The notes: generated by a model not told the origin, from the letters alone. Shown: positions 15,827 to 24,563, counted from the first letter of the stretch. The stretch: DNA of 42,561 nt from Akkermansia muciniphila (GCA_945860945.1 CAMASG010000015.1:1-42561), one strand, 5' to 3'. Translations and numbers: made by a program.

Positions 15827-17092
15827 TCAGCGTCGAAAGAAAATCCACCACACCGCCACCAGCACCGGCAGCAGGCAGGGGAGCGTGTAGCGGAAAAAGT
15901 AGCCGAGGAAGGAAGGCGTTTTCGCGCCCTGCTGATCCGCGATGGCTTTGACCATGAAGTTCGGGCCGTTGCCGATGTAGGTCGCTGCGCCGAAGAAAAC
16001 CGCGCCGATGCTGATGGCCGCGAGATCGGCGGCGAACGACGGCGTGAGCAATAGCGCGGGGATGTCGGCCGATGGCCCGGTTGCCACGCTGAGGAAGCAG
16101 AGATAGGTCGGCGCGTTGTCGAGCGCGGCGGAGAGCGTGCCGGTGGCCCAGTAGAAAAATGCCGGCGAGGTGTCGCCCATTTTCGCGGCGTTCATCTGCA
16201 GCCAGTCGAGCGCGGGCATCATCGTGGCGAAGATGCCGAGGAAGAGGATGATGACTTCGCGGAGCGGATGGAAGTTGAAGGCGTTGGCTTCGTGGATGGA
16301 TTTGCGCGTGGTGAAGTAAGAGGCGAGCGCCGCGGCCAGCATCAATCCTTCGCGCAGGAAGAGCGGTTTCTCGATGAAGACTGCGCCGAGAATGACGGCG
16401 AGGAAAAGCACGTTGTGCGCGCCTTCGCAGCGCCATTGGCCGGGAGGTTCGATTTGGCGCACGCGCGGTTCCGCCGTCGCGCGGAGATGGTGGCGATGGT
16501 CAATCGAGTGGAACAGCGCGAGGAGCAATCCGATTGCGAGAATCCAGATCGGCCAGCAGTTCTGCGCCACCCACCAGAACGGCACGCCGCGTAGATAGCC
16601 GAGAAAGAGCGGCGGGTCGCCGATGGGCGTGAGGCCGCCGCCGACATTGGCGATGATGAAGATGAAGAAGACGATGTGGTGCGGGGCGATGCGGCGGCGG
16701 TTCAATGCCAGCCATGGGCGAATGAGCAGCATCGAGGCGCCGGTGGTGCCGATCACATTCGCGAGCAGTCCGCCGAGCAGCAGGAAGAGCACGTTGCCCG
16801 CCGGCGTGGATTCGCCTTTCACTCCCAGATGGATTCCGCCCGCCACGGTGTACAGTGAACCGATGAGCGCGATGAAGCTCACGTAGTCGTGCGCGGTGTG
16901 GAGCACGCGCTGCGGTGCTTGCATCACGAAAAGATAGTAGCCGACCGCGATGGCGCCGAGGCCGCCGGCGACTTTCGGATAATGCCGGAGCCACCATTGG
17001 CCGAAACGGAGCGGGCCGAGCGCGATGGCAGAGAGCAGCAGGGCGAAAGGGAGCAGCATCCACGGCGAAGGTTGGAGCGGCGCATCCGGCAT
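15827..17092 (-). CDS. Ion transporter superfamily protein, NhaD/CitMHS-like (putative Na+/H+ antiporter)
   Basis: A polytopic inner-membrane protein of 421 residues with about 11 hydrophobic segments. The two diagnostic re-entrant repeats of the IT superfamily are visible: LLANVIGTTGASMLLIRPWL with FIIANVGGGLTPIGDPPLFLGYL in the first half, and TGTLSAALDNAPTYLCFLSV with AVFFGAATYIGNGPNFMVKAIA in the second. This matches the group generally annotated as sodium:proton antiporters in Bacteroidetes, Planctomycetes and Verrucomicrobia. The true ion is not established from sequence. It is probably co-transcribed with waaA downstream and divergent from the kinase gene at 17214. Confidence 0.85.
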   Translation of the reverse strand: MPDAPLQPSPWMLLPFALLLSAIALGPLRFGQWWLRHYPKVAGGLGAIAVGYYLFVMQAPQRVLHTAHDYVSFIALIGSLYTVAGGIHLGVKGESTPAGNVLFLLLGGLLANVIGTTGASMLLIRPWLALNRRRIAPHHIVFFIFIIANVGGGLTPIGDPPLFLGYLRGVPFWWVAQNCWPIWILAIGLLLALFHSIDHRHHLRATAEPRVRQIEPPGQWRCEGAHNVLFLAVILGAVFIEKPLFLREGLMLAAALASYFTTRKSIHEANAFNFHPLREVIILFLGIFATMMPALDWLQMNAAKMGDTSPAFFYWATGTLSAALDNAPTYLCFLSVATGPSADIPALLLTPSFAADLAAISIGAVFFGAATYIGNGPNFMVKAIADQQGAKTPSFLGYFFRYTLPCLLPVLVAVWWIFFRR

Positions 17093-17213
17093 CGGTCGCA
17101 GCGTAAGCCGCGCGCGGAAGGTGCGTCAACAGAACCTCGCCACGGAACTTTCACGCCGCGGGCATTGACTTCCCCCTCGCTGGATGGGGTGATATGAGGA
17201 TTCGTTAGATGTA

Positions 17214-18188
17214 ATGTCTGAGCAAGCACAGTTTAAAATGGTCCCGTGCGAAGGGTGCGGCGCGAAGAACTTCATCCCTTCTTCCACGCCGAAGTTTGAG
17301 ACCGTGCCGTGCAACGAGTGCCAACATCCGGTGATGATGCCGGTGCGGTTGCGGCATTTCGAACTGCGCTCGGTGATCGCCTCCGGCGGCATGGGCACGG
17401 TGTTTCGCGCCTTCGATACCATTCTCGAGCGCGAGGTGGCGGTGAAGCTGCTGCAGAAGGAATTCGCGCAAGACCCCGCGTCGATGGCCGGTTTCCTCCG
17501 CGAAGCGCGCGCGTGCGCCGGCCTGAATCACACGCACATCATCCACATCCACAACTTCGACGAGTGCGAGGGGCGAAAGTTTCTCGTGATGGAGCTGTCC
17601 GACCACGGCTCGCTCGACGGTCGTTTTGAGAAGGAAGGGCGCGTGGACGAATTGCTCGCGCTTGATGTCGGTATCAAAATCGCCAGCGCTCTCGACACCT
17701 CCTACCGCCACGGCCTGCTGCATCTCGACGTGAAGCCGGGCAACATTCTTTTCAACGCCGAGAACGAGCCGAAGCTCGTGGACTTTGGCCTCGCCAAGCG
17801 CGTGGGCGAGAAATCGAATCCCGACGAGGGATTGATGGGGACGCCTTTCTACATCGCGCCCGAGCGCGTGGAGTTTCAGCGCGAAGATTTTCGGTCGGAT
17901 ATGTACAGCCTCGCCGCCACGCTCTATCACGTCGTGACCGGTCAAGTGCCGTTCGACGCGAAAGACGTGGACGGCGCGGAGGACGTCAACGGCGTGGCGA
18001 TGGCGCACGTGCACGAACCGCTAACGCCACCCAACGAGATTTTTCCAACGCTGTCGAAGGAGACGAACGACGCCATCGTCCGCGCGATGGCGAAGGATCC
18101 CGCCAAGCGTTTCCCTTCCTACGACGAGTTCATCATGGCGCTCACCGCCGCCCGCAGCCGGCTGCTCGTGAAGCGGTTCAGCCGGTGA
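17214..18188 (+). CDS. Soluble Hanks-type Ser/Thr kinase with N-terminal zinc ribbon
   Basis: A 324-residue cytosolic protein kinase with no transmembrane helix or sensor domain. Residues 12-36 form a zinc ribbon (C12xxC15, C33xxC36). The kinase domain runs from about residue 49: glycine loop IASGGMGTVFRAF, AVKLL with K78, helix-C Glu in FLREARA, catalytic loop HLDVKPGNILF (D172, N177), DFG at 190-192 and GTPFYIAPE. The residue before the catalytic Asp is Leu, so it is a non-RD kinase and may not need activation-loop phosphorylation. TTGACT at 17165-17170 may be a -35 box, but no good -10 lies at the usual distance. It is convergent with the gene at 18204. Confidence 0.9.
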   Translation: MSEQAQFKMVPCEGCGAKNFIPSSTPKFETVPCNECQHPVMMPVRLRHFELRSVIASGGMGTVFRAFDTILEREVAVKLLQKEFAQDPASMAGFLREARACAGLNHTHIIHIHNFDECEGRKFLVMELSDHGSLDGRFEKEGRVDELLALDVGIKIASALDTSYRHGLLHLDVKPGNILFNAENEPKLVDFGLAKRVGEKSNPDEGLMGTPFYIAPERVEFQREDFRSDMYSLAATLYHVVTGQVPFDAKDVDGAEDVNGVAMAHVHEPLTPPNEIFPTLSKETNDAIVRAMAKDPAKRFPSYDEFIMALTAARSRLLVKRFSR

Positions 18189-18203
18189 ACGCGCCCGCGG
18201 CGG

Positions 18204-18605
18204 CTACTTGCTCACCACCTTTTTCTTCTTCGGCTCAGGCGCGGTCGTCGAGGCTTTGATGGAGGTGGCGATGTTCTTCTCGCCGTCCTTCTTGTAGGCG
18301 CCGGTCACGAAAAGCCCCGCCTTCAGCTCATCGAACTTGGCCTCCTTGCCATCGAGCGAGACCTTGGTGGCCTCGGCCGACGTGATCACGCGCGCCGTCT
18401 TTTCGTCGAGCGTGATGGTCTTGGCCGCGGCATCCACCGCCTTGATTTTGCTATTGAACGGGACGACACCGGCTTTCTTCTCCGCCTTGGCTTCCGGCTT
18501 TTTCTCGTCGGCACCGTGGCTGACGAAGGCTGTCAGGCCGAGGCCGAATGCGAGGGCTGAGGACAGTGCAACGCGGGTGATTGCGATACGGGTGATGAGG
18601 GACAT
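18204..18605 (-). CDS. Small secreted Lys-rich protein
   Basis: A 133-residue exported protein of unknown function. The signal peptide is residues 1-31 (ITRVALSSALAFGLGLTAFVSHGA). It is followed by a charged stretch EKKPEAKAEKKAG, a single small beta-rich domain (FNSKIKAVDAAAKTITLDEK ... VSLDGKEAKFDELKAGLFVTGAYKKDG) and a basic tail PEPKKKKVVSK. The domain layout recalls small OB/DUF5666-like periplasmic domains, but I am not sure. An AAAGGAAAGGA ribosome-binding region and a TTGACA promoter lie directly upstream, so this start is well supported and expression may be strong. Confidence 0.78.
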   Translation of the reverse strand: MSLITRIAITRVALSSALAFGLGLTAFVSHGADEKKPEAKAEKKAGVVPFNSKIKAVDAAAKTITLDEKTARVITSAEATKVSLDGKEAKFDELKAGLFVTGAYKKDGEKNIATSIKASTTAPEPKKKKVVSK

Positions 18606-18638
18606 AGTTGTTTTCCTTTCCTTTGGGGTTGGGTGTAA

Positions 18639-18666
18639 ACGTATTCGCGTTCATCCATTTGTCAAA
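18639..18666 (-). promoter_or_regulatory. Sigma-70-type promoter of the small secreted protein gene
   Basis: On the minus strand a consensus TTGACA (18666-18661) is followed after 16 bases by TACGTT (18644-18639), about 33 bases before the ATG at 18605. The -10 box is weak (3 of 6). The same arrangement, TTGACA-N16-TAGGTT, occurs before the lipoprotein gene at 37785. Confidence 0.5.
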
Positions 18667-18748
18667 GCGATGTTATTCACAAAGGCGTTTTACGGCGTTC
18701 ACAGCGAAACAACAGCGAGAAGGCGTCCGTTCCGCCTTGGAATGCGAC

Positions 18749-18810
18749 CATTCCGGTCAGGGAGGCGAGCATTCTAGGGGTGGGAGGTATTCATTCTGGT
18801 CAGGGAGACG
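18749..18810. repeat. Two direct 19-bp repeats upstream of the pseudopilin gene
   Basis: CATTCYGGTCAGGGAGRCG occurs at 18749-18767 and again at 18792-18810, with two transitions between the copies and a start-to-start distance of 43 bases, about four helical turns. They lie in a 420-base stretch (18606-19025) without a convincing gene, between a secreted-protein gene (-) and the pseudopilin gene (+). Tandem operators or a fragment of an interspersed repeat are both possible. Confidence 0.6.
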
Positions 18811-19025
18811 GGCGATGCGCATCATAAGAGTGGCACGGGTGTTGCTAGAAACCCCCAGAAGGCAGCGAAATGAGCACAAACGCATCAACCGCAGCGAAGG
18901 ACGAGCGTGAGACTCCCGCAGATGGCGTGGGTTTCACGCAGGGTGCGGGTCTTCCGACACTAGCCCAGAGCCGTTTTTGGGATTGCTCCGCTGCCCCCAT
19001 TCCGGTACCCAACCTACGCGCCCTT

Positions 19026-19745
19026 ATGAAATTCATCCCCACTCGGATCTATTTGGCTCGCCTCCGTTCCGGCGCGCGGGCCTTCACCCTGATCGAGCTG
19101 CTGGTGGTCATCGCCATCATCGGCATTCTTGCATCGATGCTCTTGCCGGCCTTGGGCAAGGCGAAAGACAAAGCGCACCAGACCAAGTGCCTGAACAACT
19201 TCCAGCAAATCCTCCTCGCCAACCACACCTATTCCGGGGACAACCACGACTACATGCCCTCCTCGAACTGGGGGGCGGATTCGTGGGGATGGCTGTACAA
19301 CGGCCCGACGTACGATATCACGGGCGGTAAGATTTATCCCTTTGTCGAGCGCGCCACCAACCTCTACCGCTGTACCGTGGATGTCCTCTTCTCAGCCCGT
19401 GTGACCGCGGGGTTTCACGGCATCAGCAGCTTTTGCTTCAATGGCGCGGTCAATAACTACGCTTTCCTCAATCCCTCGGCCCCCCCTTATGCAGCCACCA
19501 TGAGGGAGCCAGATATAAACCCGATGGCCTACCTGATGTGGGAGCAAGACCCCGGCGTTCCCTTCTTTTTCAACGACGGAGGCAATTATCCGACCGAAGG
19601 CATCAGCACGAAGCACGGCATCGGTGCGCTCGTTGGCGCAGTGGCGGGCCATGCCATATGGCTCAAGAAGACCGACTGGGATGCCTTGGTGGCCGATCCG
19701 AATAAAAACGAAGTGTGGGCGCGTAACACCCCCAACGGTCGTTAA
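19026..19745 (+). CDS. Type II secretion/pilin-like pseudopilin (prepilin N-terminal methylation domain)
   Basis: A 239-residue exported protein. The basic leader [19 protein letters not shown] is followed by the class III prepilin motif [28 protein letters not shown], with Glu at position +5 after cleavage. Position -1 is Ala instead of the usual Gly, as often seen in this phylum. The rest is a globular domain ([61 protein letters not shown]), typical of the very numerous planctomycete/verrucomicrobial pseudopilins. The frame remains open to an ATG at 18870, but that would bury the leader. It could be processed by the pilus or type II secretion peptidase; no such genes are adjacent. Confidence 0.88.
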   Translation: MKFIPTRIYLARLRSGARAFTLIELLVVIAIIGILASMLLPALGKAKDKAHQTKCLNNFQQILLANHTYSGDNHDYMPSSNWGADSWGWLYNGPTYDITGGKIYPFVERATNLYRCTVDVLFSARVTAGFHGISSFCFNGAVNNYAFLNPSAPPYAATMREPDINPMAYLMWEQDPGVPFFFNDGGNYPTEGISTKHGIGALVGAVAGHAIWLKKTDWDALVADPNKNEVWARNTPNGR

Positions 19746-19755
19746 TGTAGATTTG

Positions 19756-21576
19756 TTAAGTCGCGCGCCGCAGCCGTCGGAGCGCCTCTTTCACCACCCA
19801 GCCCGCCCGTTCCAAAGCCGCGCGGGCTGTGTCGTCTCCGGCTCCCGTCAACTCGCGCACGATTCGCACCGCGCGGTCGCGCAGCTTCAGGTTCGAGGCG
19901 TTCAAATCCACCATTAGATTTCCCGACACCTTGCCGAGCCGCACCATCGCCAGCGTGGTGAAAAGGTTCAGAGCCAGCTTCGTCGCCGTGCCGGCTTTCA
20001 AGCGCGTGCTGCCGGTGAGCACCTCCGGACCGAGGTTCGGCGCGATGATGAGGTTCGGCCGCTGCGCGCGCGGCACTTTCAGATTCGGATTGAAGCAAAG
20101 CAAAACCGTGAACGCGCCGCGCGTCCGCGCCTCCGCCAGCGCGCCCCAGACGAACGGCGTCCGCCCACTCGCCGCGATGCCGACCACGACATCCTTCCTG
20201 CCAACACCGCGAAATTGAATGGCCCGCGCGCCGGCCACGGCGTCATCCTCCGCACCTTCGACCGCTTTCCAAATGGCCGCCTGCCCACCGGCGATGATGC
20301 CCTGCACCAGCTCCGGCGGCGTGCGAAAGGTGGGCGGACACTCGCTCGCGTCGAGAATGCCCAACCGACCGCTCGTCCCCGCGCCGGCGTAAAAGAGTCG
20401 CCCGCCGCGTTTGAATGCGCGGACGATGGCGCCGACGGCCCGTTCGAGTTTGGCTCGCTCGGTCAGCAGAGCGCGCGGCACGCGAGCCTCCTCGCTCAGC
20501 ATCAACTCGATTGCCGCGCGTGTGCTCATCCGGTCGAGGTGCATCGAGCGCGGATTGCGCTGCTCCGTCGGCGAAAGTAACTGCGTCGCGCTAAGCGTGG
20601 ATTGTGCGGGCTGCGGAATTGCTACGTGAACCGGTGCCGCGCTCGATTGGCTTTGAACCAGCGCCCGCGCCATCGTGACTGCGCCCCACGCACCTTCGTG
20701 TTTCAACGGCGTGACGCTCGCACTCGGCCAGCGCGTTTTGATTTCCTTCGCGACTTTCTGCGCGAACTTCACCTGCTTGAGCAGCACGCTTCCGGCGAGA
20801 ACGAACTGCACCGGCTCACCGGCTTTCGCGAGCTTGCCCGCGCAACTCACGGCGTCCTTCGCGAGGCTGCTCGCCGCGCCGTCGAGAATGTCGCGTGCGA
20901 TGTCGTCGCCGCGCGTGGCTGCGCTAAAAACTTCGAGCGCGAGTTCGGCGATCTCCGTTTTGCTCGCTGTCTGCACCCAGCCGATGAGGTCGTTCGGCTC
21001 GTTGAGTTGGAGCGTCCGCAGAAGCTGCCGGCCGAGCCGCGACCATTCGTTATCGCGATCGAGATAAAACACCGCGGCCTTTAACGCACGCAGGCCGATC
21101 TCGTAACCGCTCGCCTTGTCGCCGAGCAGATGGCCCCAGCCGCCCATTTTCGCCATGCGCCCTGTGGCGGCGCTGCCGAAACAGCACGAGCCAGTGCCGC
21201 TTAGCACGAGCACTTGAATCACGGGTCGTTGAGGGGAGGTGGATTTTAAACCGGTCGCCGCCAGCGCGGTCTCTAAATCATTCGCGGCGTGACAGGGAAC
21301 ACGCGGCCAGACGCGCGCTGCCGCGTGGCGGATGCGTTCACGATCTTTTTCATCACGCGCACCGGCGAGGCCGATACCGCCCGCGGCGGGCTTCGGAAAT
21401 GCCTTCGCAATCTCACGGAAGCGACGGGTCAACTGCGTGTCGGTGAGCAGCCGAAGATTCGCGGGGCCGAACTCCGCGCGTTTCACCAACTGCCCAGCGG
21501 TGTTGACGAGAAGCACGACGGTTCGTGTGCCGCCGCCTTCGATGCCGAGGAAAAGTACGGGTTGTCCCGAAGCCAC
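19756..21576 (-). CDS. Fusion: BadF/MurK-like sugar kinase + MurNAc-6-phosphate etherase (MurQ)
   Basis: A bifunctional 606-residue cytosolic enzyme, if started at the GTG at 21576. Residues 5-310 are a BadF/BadG-type ASKHA kinase: FLGIEGGGTRTVVLL (phosphate-1), HAANDLETALAATG, VLVLSGTGSCCFGSA (phosphate-2), GWGHLLGDKASGYEIG and VLAGSVLLKQVKF. Residues 311-330 are a linker. Residues 331-606 are a complete MurQ with TEQRNPRSMHLDRMS, AGTSGRLGILDASECPPTF, GIIAGG, KAVEGAEDD, GIAASGRTPFV, GSTRLKAGTATKL and GKVSGNLMVDL. BadF-type MurK of Clostridium phosphorylates MurNAc and GlcNAc, and MurQ cleaves the lactyl ether, so the fusion should turn MurNAc into GlcNAc-6-phosphate. The open frame extends to 21918, but homology begins here. 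Confidence 0.9.
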   Translation of the reverse strand: MASGQPVLFLGIEGGGTRTVVLLVNTAGQLVKRAEFGPANLRLLTDTQLTRRFREIAKAFPKPAAGGIGLAGARDEKDRERIRHAAARVWPRVPCHAANDLETALAATGLKSTSPQRPVIQVLVLSGTGSCCFGSAATGRMAKMGGWGHLLGDKASGYEIGLRALKAAVFYLDRDNEWSRLGRQLLRTLQLNEPNDLIGWVQTASKTEIAELALEVFSAATRGDDIARDILDGAASSLAKDAVSCAGKLAKAGEPVQFVLAGSVLLKQVKFAQKVAKEIKTRWPSASVTPLKHEGAWGAVTMARALVQSQSSAAPVHVAIPQPAQSTLSATQLLSPTEQRNPRSMHLDRMSTRAAIELMLSEEARVPRALLTERAKLERAVGAIVRAFKRGGRLFYAGAGTSGRLGILDASECPPTFRTPPELVQGIIAGGQAAIWKAVEGAEDDAVAGARAIQFRGVGRKDVVVGIAASGRTPFVWGALAEARTRGAFTVLLCFNPNLKVPRAQRPNLIIAPNLGPEVLTGSTRLKAGTATKLALNLFTTLAMVRLGKVSGNLMVDLNASNLKLRDRAVRIVRELTGAGDDTARAALERAGWVVKEALRRLRRAT

Positions 21577-21659
21577 GCCGCGAGTATTCGTGGCGCGGCG
21601 CGCGCTTGGCAAGGCGAATGCCACTTGGTTTCGCGCGTCGGTTACGTTATCCGTTGTCC

Positions 21660-21905
21660 GTGACCGAGACGGAACAATCAATCCTCGCCGCGCTGCGCGA
21701 ACTGGAGGAGGCGGTGAAGCGGATGCCCACAGCGAATCCGAAACCGAACCTGCTGCCGATCTTCGGGCGCATTGACGAACTGGCGGCCCAACTGCCGTCG
21801 AATGCCGCGCCCGATCTGCGCCATTATCTCCAGCGCAAAAGCTACGAAAAAGCGCGGCTCTGGCTCGAGGACATCGATCCGGAAAAGGGAACGTGCCGCC
21901 GATGA
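21660..21905 (+). CDS. Hypothetical 81-residue protein
   Basis: A soluble, mostly helical small protein started at GTG 21660, reading TETEQSILAALRELEEAVKRMP in its first helix, then LLPIFGRIDELAAQLP and a C-terminal YLQRKSYEKARLWLED. I do not recognise a named family. It is divergent from the MurK-MurQ fusion (83 bases between starts) and lies 69 bases before mnmE. The start is uncertain because the frame continues upstream, overlapping the fusion gene. The heptad-like pattern suggests a helical, possibly oligomeric protein. Confidence 0.6.
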   Translation: MTETEQSILAALRELEEAVKRMPTANPKPNLLPIFGRIDELAAQLPSNAAPDLRHYLQRKSYEKARLWLEDIDPEKGTCRR

Positions 21906-21974
21906 ATCCAGTGGGCACAAAGTAAATGAAGGCACTGATTTCCCTTCGCCCTTTTGCCTCAGTATTAAATTTCC

Positions 21975-23351
21975 ATGCTCACTGATAGCATTGCCGCGAT
22001 TGCGACGCCGCTGGGCGAAGGCGGCTTGGCGGTCATTCGTCTCTCCGGCGCTGCGGCATTGGCGATTGCGGACAGGAGTTTTCGTCCCGTCGGAAAATCA
22101 TCGAGCAAACCTTCTGACGCGCCCACGCACACACTGCATTATGGCAAAGTCGTTCACGACGGACGCGATGTGGACGAAGTGATGCTCGCGGTGCTGCGCG
22201 CGCCGCGCACATTCACGCGCGAGGATGTCGTCGAAATCACCTGCCACGGCGGCTTGCTCGCCACGAAGCTCGTGCTCGACACCGTGCTCGCGAATGGCGC
22301 GCGCCTCGCGCAACCGGGCGAGTTCACTAAGCGCGCTTTTCTCAACGGCCGTTTGGATCTCGCGCAAGCCGAGGCCGTGGCGGATCTCATCCACGCGCGC
22401 ACTGAACTGGCGTTGACCGCGGCGAACGAGCAACTCGCTGGCCGGCTTTCGCAGCGCATCAATCTGCTCCGCGACGAGATGGTCGCCACGCTCGCGCACG
22501 TGGAGGCGCACATTGATTTTCCGGATGAAGACATCGCGGCCGACACGAAGGAGAAACTCATCGCGCGTCTCGCGACTGGTCTCGCTTTCATGGACGAACT
22601 GCTGCGCACGGCCGACGAAGGACAGGTTCTTCGGCGCGGCATCCGTGCGGCCATCATCGGTCGACCGAACGCGGGGAAGTCTTCTTTGCTGAATCAATTG
22701 CTCGGCCACGACCGCGCCATCGTCTCGCACATCGCCGGCACCACGCGCGACACCATCGAGGAGACCGCGAACATTCGTGGCATCCCTGTGGTGTTCGTGG
22801 ACACCGCTGGATTGCGTGATGCGGGCGATGTTATTGAGCAGGAGGGAATCCGCCGCACGCGCGCAATGGTGGCGAAGGCGGAATTGATTCTCCACGTGCT
22901 GGCCGCGGACGAACCGCTCTCGACGGAGGACGAGCGGTTCCTCGCGGAGTTCGCTGGCAAGAAGCGGATTCTCATCCGCAACAAAACTGATTTGTCGGTG
23001 AAGCTGGAATTGTCGCCGCCTTTTTCAGAAAAGGCCGCCGTCGTGAATGTCTCCTGCCTGACCGCCGCCGGCATCGAGTCGCTCAAGGACGCTATCAAAG
23101 AACTTTTCTGGGCCGGTGAAATCAAAGCCGAGATGTTGCAGGCGATGATTAACTCGCGCCATCAGGATGCTCTGCGGCGCGCGCGCACCGCGACGGAACG
23201 GACGATTACAGCGCTGCGTGAGGGGATCACACTCGAACTCGCTGCGCTCGATTTGCGGATCGGCGTCAACGCCGTCGGCGAAATCGTTGGCAAGACTACG
23301 ACGGAAGATTTGCTCGATTCCATTTTCAGCCAGTTCTGTTTGGGAAAATAA
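21975..23351 (+). CDS. mnmE: tRNA modification GTPase MnmE
   Basis: With MnmG it installs the (carboxymethyl)aminomethyl group at wobble uridine 34 of certain tRNAs. The product is 458 residues. The folate-binding N-terminal domain begins DSIAAIATPLGEGGLAVIRLSG. The G domain has GRPNAGKSSLLNQLLG (G1), TTRD (G2), DTAGLRD (G3) and NKTD (G4). The protein ends with FSQFCLGK, the conserved C-x-G-K tail with the catalytic-site Cys. moeA starts on the next base after its TAA. Confidence 0.97.
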   Translation: MLTDSIAAIATPLGEGGLAVIRLSGAAALAIADRSFRPVGKSSSKPSDAPTHTLHYGKVVHDGRDVDEVMLAVLRAPRTFTREDVVEITCHGGLLATKLVLDTVLANGARLAQPGEFTKRAFLNGRLDLAQAEAVADLIHARTELALTAANEQLAGRLSQRINLLRDEMVATLAHVEAHIDFPDEDIAADTKEKLIARLATGLAFMDELLRTADEGQVLRRGIRAAIIGRPNAGKSSLLNQLLGHDRAIVSHIAGTTRDTIEETANIRGIPVVFVDTAGLRDAGDVIEQEGIRRTRAMVAKAELILHVLAADEPLSTEDERFLAEFAGKKRILIRNKTDLSVKLELSPPFSEKAAVVNVSCLTAAGIESLKDAIKELFWAGEIKAEMLQAMINSRHQDALRRARTATERTITALREGITLELAALDLRIGVNAVGEIVGKTTTEDLLDSIFSQFCLGK

Positions 23352-24563
23352 ATGCTCACGCTCGAAGAGGCTCAGGAACAGATTTTCGCCGCACTCTCGT
23401 CGTTGCTCGAGGTCGAGAAAGTGTCGGTGGCTGCTGCGTCGGGCCGCGTGCTGGCGGTTGACGTGTTGGCGGTCGTGGATTTGCCGGGATTCGACAACTC
23501 GGCGATGGATGGCTATGCCGTGCGTGCGGCGGATGTCGCAGGTGCTTCACCGGAGAAACCTGCGGTGTTGCGGTTAATCGGCCACGTGGCCGCAGGCGAG
23601 GTTTTCACTGGAGAAGTGGCGACGGGCGAATGCGTGCGGCTTTTCACCGGCTCGCCGTTGCCACGCGGGGCGGACGCCGTGGTGATGCAGGAGGACACGC
23701 GCGCAGATGCGGCGCATCAGAATGAAGTGCTGATATGTGACGCAGCGAAGCCGTGGGAGCATGTGCGGTTGCGCGGTGAGGATGTGAAGCGTGGCGAGAT
23801 TATTTTGAGCGCGGGCGACTGCGTGAGTTTCGCCCAGCTTAACTTGTTGGCTGCGTCGGGCGTGATCGAGATGTCCGTGGCGCGGCGGTCGGTGATCGGC
23901 TTGCTTGCGACAGGCAGCGAATTGCGCGAGGTGGGCTCGCCACTTGCGCCCGGACAAATCTACGAGAGCAACCGGATGATGCTCGCGGCGGCGTTGCGGC
24001 AAATCGGCGCGGAGCCGCGCGTTTATCCAATCGTCTCGGACACGCTGGAGGCGACGAGTGCGGCGCTGGCGCGCGCCTTCGGCGAATGCGACGCGGTGAT
24101 TACTTCCGGTGGCGTGTCTGTCGGCGAGTTCGATTTTGTGAAGGCGGCCTTTGAGCAACTCGGCGGCGCAATGAATTTCTGGAAGGTAGCGGTGAAGCCT
24201 GGTAAGCCGTTCGTCTTCGGCCAGCTCAATGGAAAACCTCTGTTCGGTCTGCCGGGTAATCCGGTCTCCGCGCTGGTGACGTTTCTGCTGCTGGTGCGTC
24301 CGGCGCTTTTGAAGATGCACGGTGCGCGCGCGGTGGAGTTGCCGGCGTATCCGGGCGTGTTGAGCGAACCACTCGTCAATCGCGGTGATCGGCGGCATTT
24401 CATACGCGTGAAAGTGGAGCCGGATGGACAGGTGCGTTCGGCGGGAATGCAGGCGTCGCACGCGCTCGGCGCGCTGGCGGTGGCGAATGGTTTGGTGGAT
24501 GTGCCGGCGCAGACGACGTTGCCCGCTGGTTCGACGGTGCGCGTGTTGCGCTGGGGATTTTAG
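23352..24563 (+). CDS. moeA: Molybdopterin molybdenumtransferase
   Basis: It inserts molybdate into adenylylated molybdopterin to make Mo cofactor. The product is 403 residues, with the family order intact: MLTLEEAQEQIF, LPGFDNSAMDGYAVRAADV, GEVFTGEVATGECVRLFTGSPLPRGADAVVMQEDT, GSELREVGSPLAPGQIYESN, VITSGGVSVGEFDFVKAAFEQLG, KPGKPFVFGQLNGKPLFGLPGNPVSALVTF. The ATG directly abuts the mnmE stop, so translation is probably coupled. No other Mo-cofactor gene is in the window. Confidence 0.96.
   Translation: MLTLEEAQEQIFAALSSLLEVEKVSVAAASGRVLAVDVLAVVDLPGFDNSAMDGYAVRAADVAGASPEKPAVLRLIGHVAAGEVFTGEVATGECVRLFTGSPLPRGADAVVMQEDTRADAAHQNEVLICDAAKPWEHVRLRGEDVKRGEIILSAGDCVSFAQLNLLAASGVIEMSVARRSVIGLLATGSELREVGSPLAPGQIYESNRMMLAAALRQIGAEPRVYPIVSDTLEATSAALARAFGECDAVITSGGVSVGEFDFVKAAFEQLGGAMNFWKVAVKPGKPFVFGQLNGKPLFGLPGNPVSALVTFLLLVRPALLKMHGARAVELPAYPGVLSEPLVNRGDRRHFIRVKVEPDGQVRSAGMQASHALGALAVANGLVDVPAQTTLPAGSTVRVLRWGF

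Noticed and set aside
17165-17196. TTGACT ... GATATG as promoter of the Hanks kinase gene
   Set aside because: The distance to any -10-like box is 19 bases or more, so I did not list it as a promoter.
18870-19025. Upstream ATG giving a pseudopilin with 52 more residues
   Set aside because: It would put the prepilin leader inside the protein. A 19-residue basic leader from 19026 is normal.
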